The position numbers and the translations under genes are program-made. A DNA stretch of 20,004 bases from JANRKH01 sp964351245 (GTDB taxonomy: Bacteria > Pseudomonadota > Alphaproteobacteria > Rickettsiales > Rickettsiaceae). The notes beneath the pieces are model-generated. The model made no database searches and was not told where the DNA came from. It saw only the letters and a program-made list of their open reading frames with translations. The stretch spans positions 1-20,004 of the forward strand of contig CAYGNF010000022.1 in NCBI GenBank assembly GCA_964351245.1, written 5' to 3'. This document shows positions 1-6,826 of the stretch, piece after piece; within the stretch, counting starts at the first letter, position 1, and the number at the start of each line of letters is the position of its first letter.

Positions 1-2480
1 CTATTGTTGCTGGAGAAAAATTTACTGCTCTAAAATTGATAGATGCGCAAAAAATGCAAAAGCAATTAAATAAAGCTGCATTAGAATCAACGCCCAATCA
101 ATCTTTACCCGAAGAAAAAACTAAAGATGCCCAGCAATCTCTGGAGACCGGGCCCTTCACTAAAGCCTTAGTGAAAAAAAATAAGGATATGATTGAGATC
201 AAATTTCCCTTTAATGTTGATTTAGCTGCTGCGGCTTTTCAAAGGAATAATAAACTTATAATAGGGTTCAACAAAAAGGAGGATATAATCTTTCCGGACT
301 CAAAGCTACTAACAACAAAGCCTAGTATCAGGTACCATGATGATGCAACTATAATATCAATCAAGATAGAAAAGACCCAGGCGCCAGAGTTAATAAAGCT
401 AAATAATACATGGATTTTACGCATATATACTAAAACAAATCCTAGCAATAAGAAACATTATCAGATACAAAAATCTGTACAAGGAAATCAGATTATGGTT
501 CATGGCGATTCATTTAAAAGTCTTATTAGATTTAGGGATGAAGAAGTAGGAGATACAATAACGATGGTCACTGATTCAAACGGATCTAAATCTGTTGATA
601 TTACACGATATTTCAATGATCTTACAATCCCCAAAACATTATCTGGAGCAGTAATAGTATGGTTAGCAGAAGATCTGAGCGCGAAAATCGTAGATGCTGG
701 AGTAGAGATAGAATGCGAAAATCATCAAATGCCCCAAGAAGAGGTGGTAGCAAGAAGCGAATCCCCGAAACCAAGAGCATTGAAATCATATTTACCTCTC
801 AACAAATATAAAGATCCACATTTGGATTTCGTATCAACTCGTATAGAACTATATAAGAAATTAGCCAGCTCAGATAAATCAAACGAGTTAGAGAATGCCG
901 CGGAATTGTCTTACTTTTTCTTTTCTTATGGTATGTATCAAGAAGCGATAGGAGCTATTAATTTTCTTGATTACACTGAAGAGTTTTTAGCAAAAAATCC
1001 TGAGTTTCCATTTTATAAAGCAGTATTATATAGTTTAATGTCCCGGTATAAAGAGGCAAATGAAATATTGCATCCCATGCTCAAAATGAATATACCCGAG
1101 CAATTAAAGCAAGAAGTCAGTATGTGGAGTAAACATAATGATTTTTATCTTCATAATAATCCCGAACATATAGATGTACTAAAATTTATGGATAGTGTTT
1201 TAGCGGAATATCCTGATGAGTATTACTGGAAAATGATATTTGCCGAACTGGAAATAATATCTATAACAAACGATTTAAGTGTATCTGATACACTATTAAA
1301 TAATCTGCGGCGCACAAGTGATCGTATTACCCAAGATAAACTCAATTACTTCAAAGCTGTTTTTTTTAAAAAGGCTAAAAGATATAATCAAGCTATGAAC
1401 TATTATAACGTCATAATGTTAGATCCTAAAATGCCTCGCACTTATGTGCAAAGCCAGTTTGATAAAATAGACATGCTAATAAGAAATAATCGTATTGATA
1501 TAGCTGATGCCGTAAATGAGCTTCAGAACCTCACTTTCTTATGGAGAGGCGATATATTAGAGTATAATATACTCTTCAAAATGGCCGAGTTACTACAGAC
1601 TTCAAAAGAATATTTAAGAGCACTCAGAGTATATAAATATATACTAGATGCATTTCCAGATAGCTCAAGTAGGGTATACATAAGTAAACAGATGGTTGAG
1701 ATATATAACAACCAAATCTTTAGTGAATATGGACTACATAGAGATATGCCTGATTTTCAACTGGTTTCCCTATATTATGAATTCAGAGAACTTACTCCCA
1801 TAGGGGACGATGGTGATAAAATCACATTAGTCGTAGCCTCACGATTAATCAAATTAGATCTATTAGATCAAGCAGAGAAAATTCTTGACCATCAGATTAA
1901 ATATCGTTTAGAAGGCGGGGATAAAATCCTTGCAGGAGATCATTTGGCTGCGATTTATATTCTAAATCACAAAGCTCAGCTTGCGCTTGATGTCTTAAAT
2001 GAAACTGACGCATATAATTTTGGATTCCTCGAGCATATCACCAGAGTGCGTATGAAAGCTAAAGCTATGATTGATATGCAAGACTATGCTGGCGCTGTTG
2101 AAACATTAAAATACGACGATAGTCAGAGCGCTAAAGCAATAAAAGAAGAAGCGTATTTTCAGATGAGAAACTGGGAGAACTTTATTCTTCTTGCTGAATC
2201 ATCGCTCCTACCTATACTAGAGTCAGATAAAACAATCTCTGAGAATTATGAAAAAGAAGTATTGCGTCTTGCTATTGCTTATTCTCAATCCGGGAAACTT
2301 GAAGAACTACAATCTATTAACAAACAACTGAAGACCGATAATCAATTACTCAGAGATACTATAAACTTGCTAATTGCATCATCAAATAGCATTAATATCT
2401 ATGAGATCGATAGTAGGTTTAAAGTAAATGAAGTAGAGCGCTATTTCAATGCAGTAGTAAGTAAACTATTTAATTTTTAG
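1..2480 (+). CDS. TPR-repeat protein, 5'-truncated by window edge
   Basis: The reading frame is open from base 3 through the left edge (first visible residues IVAGEKFTALK), so this is the C-terminal 825 residues of a longer protein. A TTG at 36 is the first possible start, but no ribosome binding site is suitably placed before it. The visible N-terminal part is charged and linker-like. It is followed by a beta-rich stretch (about residues 60-240) containing IEIKFPFNVDLAAAAF, which resembles the N-terminal domain of large alphaproteobacterial TPR proteins of unknown function. From about residue 280 onward the protein is helical, with TPR-like pairs such as AAELSYFFFSYGMYQEAIGAI and RYNQAMNYYNVIML. 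A periplasmic or envelope location is likely for this family, but the N-terminus that would show a signal peptide is outside the window. The stop lies 10 bases before ftsY, and an AGGA overlapping this stop may serve ftsY. No enzymatic motif is visible. Confidence 0.75.
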   Translation, partial: IVAGEKFTALKLIDAQKMQKQLNKAALESTPNQSLPEEKTKDAQQSLETGPFTKALVKKNKDMIEIKFPFNVDLAAAAFQRNNKLIIGFNKKEDIIFPDSKLLTTKPSIRYHDDATIISIKIEKTQAPELIKLNNTWILRIYTKTNPSNKKHYQIQKSVQGNQIMVHGDSFKSLIRFRDEEVGDTITMVTDSNGSKSVDITRYFNDLTIPKTLSGAVIVWLAEDLSAKIVDAGVEIECENHQMPQEEVVARSESPKPRALKSYLPLNKYKDPHLDFVSTRIELYKKLASSDKSNELENAAELSYFFFSYGMYQEAIGAINFLDYTEEFLAKNPEFPFYKAVLYSLMSRYKEANEILHPMLKMNIPEQLKQEVSMWSKHNDFYLHNNPEHIDVLKFMDSVLAEYPDEYYWKMIFAELEIISITNDLSVSDTLLNNLRRTSDRITQDKLNYFKAVFFKKAKRYNQAMNYYNVIMLDPKMPRTYVQSQFDKIDMLIRNNRIDIADAVNELQNLTFLWRGDILEYNILFKMAELLQTSKEYLRALRVYKYILDAFPDSSSRVYISKQMVEIYNNQIFSEYGLHRDMPDFQLVSLYYEFRELTPIGDDGDKITLVVASRLIKLDLLDQAEKILDHQIKYRLEGGDKILAGDHLAAIYILNHKAQLALDVLNETDAYNFGFLEHITRVRMKAKAMIDMQDYAGAVETLKYDDSQSAKAIKEEAYFQMRNWENFILLAESSLLPILESDKTISENYEKEVLRLAIAYSQSGKLEELQSINKQLKTDNQLLRDTINLLIASSNSINIYEIDSRFKVNEVERYFNAVVSKLFNF

Positions 2481-2490
2481 GAAAACTACT

Positions 2491-3387
2491 ATGGGTGTTT
2501 TTAATTCTATAAAAAATGCATTAACTAAAACTGCAACTGCTATTTCTGGTGTTACGGAATTATTTACTAAAAAAGGTATAGATAATAATACAATAGAGGA
2601 GTTCGAGGAAATTCTCTTACTTGCTGATTTTGGAGTCAAAACTACCAATAAAATACTAGAGCAGTTTAAAAAGGTTAGAATATCAAAAAATGATCCCCCT
2701 GAGACTTTTAGAAATGAGTTAATAAAAATAATATCGGAAATTTTAACAAAGAATCATGAAGTATTTCAACTCAAAACAGGTTTAAATATTATAGTATTTT
2801 GTGGAGTAAATGGTAATGGCAAAACAACTACGATAGGCAAGCTAGCGAATTTATTTGTAAATCAAGGCTCTAAAGTATTGGTTGCAGCATGTGACACTTT
2901 TAGATCCGCCGCTGTATCACAATTGGAAATATGGGCACAAAAATCAAATACTGAGGTTGTTAAGGGTCATGAAAAAAGCGATCCAGCTTCAGTTGCCCAC
3001 AATGCGGTCATTAGGGCTCTAGAAGAATCATATGATGTGTTGCTCATTGATACTGCTGGTAGGCTACAGAATAAAAATAATTTAATGAGTGAATTAACGA
3101 AGATCATTAATGTAATTAATAAGTTATATAAAGAAGAGCTTAGAGTAATGCTTACTCTCGATTCTACGACTGGTCAAAACGCGGCAGTCCAAGTAGAAAA
3201 ATTTAAAGAAGTCGCCCAAGTCTCTGGGTTAATATTTACTAAACTAGATGGAACTGCAAAGGGAGGATCAGTAGTAGGTATATGTGACGCATTTAATCTG
3301 CCTATTTTTTATCTAGCTTCAGGAGAGAATATAGAAGATATTCTTCCATTTGATCCGGATGATTTTGCGGAGGCCTTAGTTTCATGA
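2491..3387 (+). CDS. ftsY: Signal recognition particle receptor GTPase FtsY
   Basis: FtsY is the SRP receptor. It docks SRP-bound ribosomes at the inner membrane by forming a GTP-dependent complex with Ffh. The 298 residues contain the NG domain in order: a helical N domain (about 1-95), the G1 P-loop GVNGNGKTT (105-113), DTFRSAA (135-141), DPASVAH (164-170), DTAGR (187-191), TKLDG (250-254) and the closing motif GICDAFNLPIFYLASGE. The long acidic A domain of enterobacterial FtsY is absent, as is usual in short alphaproteobacterial forms. The start ATG has AGGA 8 bases upstream, overlapping the stop of the preceding TPR gene. The 3' end overlaps the next gene in an ATGA arrangement, so the two are probably translationally coupled. 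Confidence 0.97.
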   Translation: MGVFNSIKNALTKTATAISGVTELFTKKGIDNNTIEEFEEILLLADFGVKTTNKILEQFKKVRISKNDPPETFRNELIKIISEILTKNHEVFQLKTGLNIIVFCGVNGNGKTTTIGKLANLFVNQGSKVLVAACDTFRSAAVSQLEIWAQKSNTEVVKGHEKSDPASVAHNAVIRALEESYDVLLIDTAGRLQNKNNLMSELTKIINVINKLYKEELRVMLTLDSTTGQNAAVQVEKFKEVAQVSGLIFTKLDGTAKGGSVVGICDAFNLPIFYLASGENIEDILPFDPDDFAEALVS

Positions 3388-4181
3388 AAAAATATCTTCT
3401 GGTTTTATTGCTGGGTAGCTTCATTGCTAATACATCTCAAGCGAGCGTAAAGAAAATTCTGGTAAGTATATATCCCCTAGGAAGCCTAGTGAAGATGATT
3501 ATATCCAGTGAAGCCGAAGTGGAGGTGCTCCAGAAGCAAGCTTCCTGCCCTCATCACTATTCTATTAAGCCATCTCAAGCGAGTATGATTAAAAATTCTG
3601 ATTATATCATTTATATAGACAGTAAATTTGAGCTATATTTAGGAAACTATCTTGCTTTATCCCAAGGTAAGTGGCTTGAGATAGCAAAATATATAGGATC
3701 TGATGTAGAAAATTTTCACTTCTGGATAGATAAAGTATACGCAATAAGAATATTAGGCGCATTAAAAGAATATTTTATTAGCGAGGGTTTCAACGCAAAA
3801 ATATTAACGCAAAATTATGAAGAAGCTGTAGCTCGGATTAGTGAATGTGCCTACCCTCAAGTTTCTAATTGTATAATTGCGGGCGAAAGTCTAGCATATA
3901 TACATAAAGATAATAGTATATATGTGCCCCGAGTTAATGGTCTAAAAAGTTATAATGAAATCGCGAGTAAAGCAAAGAGTAATAAATATAAATGCCTAAT
4001 TTACGACCCATCCAATAATATCGGATCACTCTCTAATATTATAAGAACAGTTGCATTGGATATTGAAGACTGGGATCTAGGAGATATTGATATATCAGAC
4101 TATTACATAGAATACATAGAAAATATTAATAACAAAATCTATGAATGCATCTCTGAGACTAAATTAGTAGACAAACCATAG
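3384..4181 (+). CDS. ZnuA-like periplasmic metal-binding protein with degenerate site
   Basis: This 265-residue protein resembles the solute-binding component of zinc/manganese ABC importers (cluster A-I, ZnuA family). It has a signal peptide (MKKYLLVLLLGSFIANTSQA, cleavage after about residue 20). The first ligand region is present: CPHHYSIKPSQASMIKNSDYIIYID (split here, 55-79), with His57/His58 at the expected position. The second also appears conserved: NFHFWID, His112. The usual third ligand motif HDAxxYF corresponds to about 165-176 (AGESLAYIHKD), where the expected His is replaced; His174 is out of register. The C-terminal Asp/Glu region is only loosely similar, and no His-rich loop is present. 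The ATG overlaps the ftsY stop. No ZnuB or ZnuC gene is in the window. It may bind metal differently, bind it weakly, or be diverging; the family call is good and the substrate is uncertain. Confidence 0.7.
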   Translation: MKKYLLVLLLGSFIANTSQASVKKILVSIYPLGSLVKMIISSEAEVEVLQKQASCPHHYSIKPSQASMIKNSDYIIYIDSKFELYLGNYLALSQGKWLEIAKYIGSDVENFHFWIDKVYAIRILGALKEYFISEGFNAKILTQNYEEAVARISECAYPQVSNCIIAGESLAYIHKDNSIYVPRVNGLKSYNEIASKAKSNKYKCLIYDPSNNIGSLSNIIRTVALDIEDWDLGDIDISDYYIEYIENINNKIYECISETKLVDKP

Positions 4182-4210
4182 AAATGATTATATGCATATA
4201 AAATTACATT

Positions 4211-4864
4211 ATGATAACGAGTATGCGGTATAATCAAAACAAATATTATGATTTATTTCTTATAAGCTTTATTACAATTCTTATTGGCTCCAATCTTGCA
4301 GCCGGCAAAATATGCAATTTTTTTGGTATGCAATTAGATGCGGGGACTGCATTATTCCCAGCCCTCTATGTAATTAGTGACTTAGTGGCCGAAGTATATG
4401 GATATCAGCAAAGTCGAAAAATGATAATTACTGCACTTGCATGCAACATAGTTCTTTCGCTGTTTTTATTGACCACTACTGCTTTTCCTGCCTATCCTGA
4501 TATCATGCATAATCAATCTTATGACCTTGTATACTCCATGTCATTGCGAATATTTTATGCATCAATGATTAGTTATTTTATAGGCGAAATGTTAAATCTC
4601 TCAATTTTAAGTTATTTACGTCAAGTCCTAGGTGGTAGATATTTTGTTTTGAGGGCTTTAGTGAGCACGATGATAGGAGCCACAATTGAAAGTTTTGTAT
4701 TTTGTAGCATCGCGTTTAGTGATCTTATAACTTCTTATGAAATTGCTGTTATGAGTATGACTCTATCTGGAATTAAAGTATTGTACGAAATTCTTGTGAT
4801 GCCTCTTGTAATTTTGATACTCAGGTACTTATCTTCCGCTACTGCCCCGAAGAAGCGTGCTTAA
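4211..4864 (+). CDS. yhhQ: Queuosine precursor transporter, YhhQ/VUT family
   Basis: This polytopic inner-membrane protein of 217 residues matches the YhhQ (DUF165, vitamin uptake-like) family. In E. coli that family imports the queuosine precursors preQ0/preQ1 for tRNA modification. The family signature is visible as LIGSNLAAGKI (24-34), then ALFPALYVISDLVAEVYGYQ (47-66), the SYFIGEMLNLSILSYL helix (121-136) and a RALVSTMIGATIESFVF segment (148-164), where the more usual Asp is Glu. About six membrane segments are predicted by eye. Two ATGs (4211 and 4223) are possible starts, neither with a clear ribosome binding site; the first is given. It lies 29 bases after the ZnuA-like gene and is probably cotranscribed with it. 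No queuosine biosynthesis gene is in the window. Confidence 0.85.
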   Translation: MITSMRYNQNKYYDLFLISFITILIGSNLAAGKICNFFGMQLDAGTALFPALYVISDLVAEVYGYQQSRKMIITALACNIVLSLFLLTTTAFPAYPDIMHNQSYDLVYSMSLRIFYASMISYFIGEMLNLSILSYLRQVLGGRYFVLRALVSTMIGATIESFVFCSIAFSDLITSYEIAVMSMTLSGIKVLYEILVMPLVILILRYLSSATAPKKRA

Positions 4865-4986
4865 GTTTTAGCATTCCAGTGAGAGAGTTTGGAAAAATGC
4901 ATAATACCACGCCATAAGATCATAGGCGCCAATGGAGTCTTGGTCTCTATATCTTCAAGATTCGGTGCATTATTCCAAGAAAACAT
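4861..4986 (-). CDS. Possible small protein, 41 residues, unknown function
   Basis: On the minus strand the gap between yhhQ and the glutaredoxin gene contains an ATG-initiated frame of 41 codons. It begins MFSWNNAPNLEDIETKTPLA and ends FSKLSHWNAKT, with its stop overlapping the yhhQ stop tail to tail. The composition looks protein-like: three Trp, a Pro-rich middle, and few of the Ile/Lys/Asn runs that random AT-rich sequence gives. The frame stays open for another 13 codons upstream of the ATG with no better start. A TATAAT lies about 30 bases upstream on this strand, but the ribosome binding site is poor. I do not recognise the family. It could instead be the remnant of a longer gene or a chance frame. 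Confidence 0.3.
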   Translation of the reverse strand: MFSWNNAPNLEDIETKTPLAPMILWRGIMHFSKLSHWNAKT

Positions 4987-5048
4987 TCTTGCTAATATAG
5001 ACGATTCATCTATTATAATGCATTAAATATATAAATATTAGTAACATT

Positions 5049-5369
5049 ATGACAATATATAACGAGATAGAGAATGTAATAAAAAATACTGATGTTGTAT
5101 TATTTATGAAGGGCGTCAAAAACTTTCCACAGTGCGGATTTTCTTCTGTAGTATGTACAATACTCCAAAAACTCAATATCGAATTTTTAGATATCAATGT
5201 ACTAGAAAATATAGAGATGAGAGATGGTATTAAGCAATTTTCAGATTGGCCAACGATACCTCAGTTATACATCAAAGGTGAGTTTATTGGTGGATGTGAT
5301 ATAGTGAAAGAGCTCTATAATTCCGGAGAACTCCAGAAGATACTCGAGGATAAGTTGGCGAATTCATAA
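5049..5369 (+). CDS. grxD: Monothiol CGFS glutaredoxin, Grx4/GrxD type
   Basis: This 106-residue protein is a class II monothiol glutaredoxin, a family that coordinates a glutathione-ligated [2Fe-2S] cluster and passes it to client proteins. Diagnostic features are the FMKG segment (19-22), the active-site motif CGFS (29-32), the glutathione-contacting WPTIPQLYIKGEFIGG stretch (67-82) with its cis-Pro, and GGCD (81-84). Length and motif order are canonical for the E. coli GrxD family. The start ATG has no clear Shine-Dalgarno sequence. A TATAAT at 5014-5019 could serve as a -10 box, but the best -35 candidate (TTGCTA at 4989-4994) is spaced 19 bases away. The stop overlaps the next start as TAATG, coupling it to the ABC ATPase gene. 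Confidence 0.93.
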   Translation: MTIYNEIENVIKNTDVVLFMKGVKNFPQCGFSSVVCTILQKLNIEFLDINVLENIEMRDGIKQFSDWPTIPQLYIKGEFIGGCDIVKELYNSGELQKILEDKLANS

Positions 5370-6292
5370 TGTATGCGATAGAAATAAATAAATTGACTAA
5401 GGTTTACAATAGTAGTGCTCCTAATGTCTCAAAAAATGCCCTCCAAGCAATTGATCTAAAAGTTGAGAAAGGTTCGATTTTTGGGTTACTTGGGCCAAAC
5501 GGCGCAGGTAAATCAACTCTAATAAATATACTTGCAGGAATAGTGCAAAAAACTTCCGGCAAAGTAGAAATAATGGGCGTAGATATAGATACAGACCCAA
5601 AGCTAGCTAAGGCCAAAATAGGAGTAGTGCCACAAGAAATAGCTATTGATACTTTTTTTTCCCTATACCATTCTCTTGAGTTTTATGCCGGGTATTTTGG
5701 GATACGTAAGCCTAATAGAAAAACAAATGAGATATTAGAGGCGCTAGGGTTGATTGACAAAGCTCATGTGACCCCGCGGGCTCTTTCAGGGGGAATGAAG
5801 CGAAGATTCTTGATCGCAAAAGCGATGGTGCACTCACCCGAGGTGCTCATTCTAGATGAGCCTACTGCTGGAGTTGATCTTGAGCTTAGAGACCAACTGT
5901 GGAATTATGTAGTGCGCTTAAATAAAAGCGGTATCACCGTAATATTAACGACCCACTACCTGGAAGAGGCTGAGAAATTATGTGATCAAATAGGATTTAT
6001 CGATAAAGGAGGGCTGGCCTTTTGCGATAGTAAAAATAAACTACTATCTACTTTATCTCAAAAAGAGGTGATTGTAACCTTATCGTCTGATTTATCTGAT
6101 TTACCTAAGAATTTACTCTCTTATAATGCTACGCTCATTACTCCCAATGTTCTTATGATACAATATAATAAAAACCAGGTTGCAATAGGAAAAATTATAG
6201 CAGATATATTAATAACCGGACTTGAAATTATTGATTTACAGATTAAGGAAGGAAAGCTAGAAGATATCTTTAGACAAATATATAAAAAATAA
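5369..6292 (+). CDS. ABC-2-type transporter ATP-binding protein (YadG-like)
   Basis: This 307-residue nucleotide-binding subunit belongs to the ABC-2 exporter type (DrrA/YadG/CcmA-like) and has the usual YadG length. Motifs are Walker A GPNGAGKST (42-50), Q-loop VVPQE (Gln89), signature LSGGM (139-143), Walker B VLILDEP (159-165) and the switch His in TTHYLEEAE (His196). About 85 C-terminal residues follow, as in exporter ATPases. The expected partner is a six-helix ABC-2 permease, but the next gene downstream is convergent and unrelated, so the permease must lie elsewhere. The start overlaps the glutaredoxin stop by one base. The substrate cannot be told from sequence. It is not the ATPase of a zinc importer, because it lacks ZnuC character and is not adjacent to the ZnuA-like gene. 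Confidence 0.92.
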   Translation: MYAIEINKLTKVYNSSAPNVSKNALQAIDLKVEKGSIFGLLGPNGAGKSTLINILAGIVQKTSGKVEIMGVDIDTDPKLAKAKIGVVPQEIAIDTFFSLYHSLEFYAGYFGIRKPNRKTNEILEALGLIDKAHVTPRALSGGMKRRFLIAKAMVHSPEVLILDEPTAGVDLELRDQLWNYVVRLNKSGITVILTTHYLEEAEKLCDQIGFIDKGGLAFCDSKNKLLSTLSQKEVIVTLSSDLSDLPKNLLSYNATLITPNVLMIQYNKNQVAIGKIIADILITGLEIIDLQIKEGKLEDIFRQIYKK

Positions 6293-6365
6293 TATATTTG
6301 CGATGTAATGCCTGTCAACTTCATGAGTTAATGCAATATTTATTTATGTGATTATGATGAGCATT

Positions 6366-6815
6366 TTACTGTAAATCTATATCCCAGTCCTTGCATACTC
6401 TATCTCTTCTTTCATGCAAATTAGTAATTTTCATGTTGACCTTCGCTACATAAAAATATGCAATAATTTCAGGTATAGTAAAATATATTAAAAACCCAAC
6501 AAAAGTAATACTATATATGCTAAGCCATGCAAAAGGGTCTATTATTGTATCCTTGGCAACTTCGTTAATCGAATGAGCAAAATATAGTTTTTTAAGATAT
6601 GGCATTATACCAATGAGGTTAAAGGTGCATATAGTAGCTGATGCACATTTGTGATTGGCTTGATCAATAAAAATAGTAGATATACCTGGCAAGATTGCAG
6701 CAGAAAAGAAGATAAAAGCGTGTCTTGAGTGTAAAAAAATTCCCATACCCAAAAGCACTAACAATATTTTAATGATTGCAGTAGCATAGGAAAAACCCTG
6801 GTTACTATCACTCAT
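6366..6815 (-). CDS. Conserved alphaproteobacterial membrane protein, unknown function
   Basis: This is a 149-residue integral membrane protein with about four hydrophobic segments (roughly 11-27, 31-48, 60-72 and 96-122) and a charged C-terminal tail (KVNMKITNLHERRDRVCKDWDIDL). The pattern of a Pro-bearing second helix, a middle NLIG(I/V)MPYL segment, then DPFAWLSIY and the basic tail agrees with an uncharacterised alphaproteobacterial family I know only as hypothetical proteins. It is the last gene of the mreB operon, 9 bases after the pseudokinase-like gene, with the best ribosome binding site of that operon. Its size and position might suggest MreD, but the residues do not resemble MreD. 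Confidence 0.8.
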   Translation of the reverse strand: MSDSNQGFSYATAIIKILLVLLGMGIFLHSRHAFIFFSAAILPGISTIFIDQANHKCASATICTFNLIGIMPYLKKLYFAHSINEVAKDTIIDPFAWLSIYSITFVGFLIYFTIPEIIAYFYVAKVNMKITNLHERRDRVCKDWDIDLQ

Positions 6816-6820
6816 TATAC

Positions 6821-6826
6821 CCTCCT
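6821..6826 (-). promoter_or_regulatory. Strong Shine-Dalgarno overlapping upstream stop codon
   Basis: AGGAGG on the minus strand, five bases before the ATG of the small membrane protein. It overlaps the TAG of the pseudokinase-like gene. Most genes here have weak sites, so this one stands out. The overlap suggests termination-reinitiation coupling of the two products. Confidence 0.75.

Noticed and set aside
5369..6292. ABC ATPase considered as partner (ZnuC) of the ZnuA-like protein
   Set aside because: It has the longer C-terminus and motif context of ABC-2 exporters, and two genes plus a gap separate it from the binding protein.
6293..6365. Convergent gap between the ABC ATPase and the small membrane protein searched for a bidirectional terminator
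   Set aside because: Only a four-pair AACT/AGTT stem and a short TAATGC direct repeat are present; neither is significant.
6366..6815. Small membrane protein considered as MreD
   Set aside because: Size and operon position fit, but the helix pattern, the DPFAWLSIY segment and the basic tail do not match MreD.
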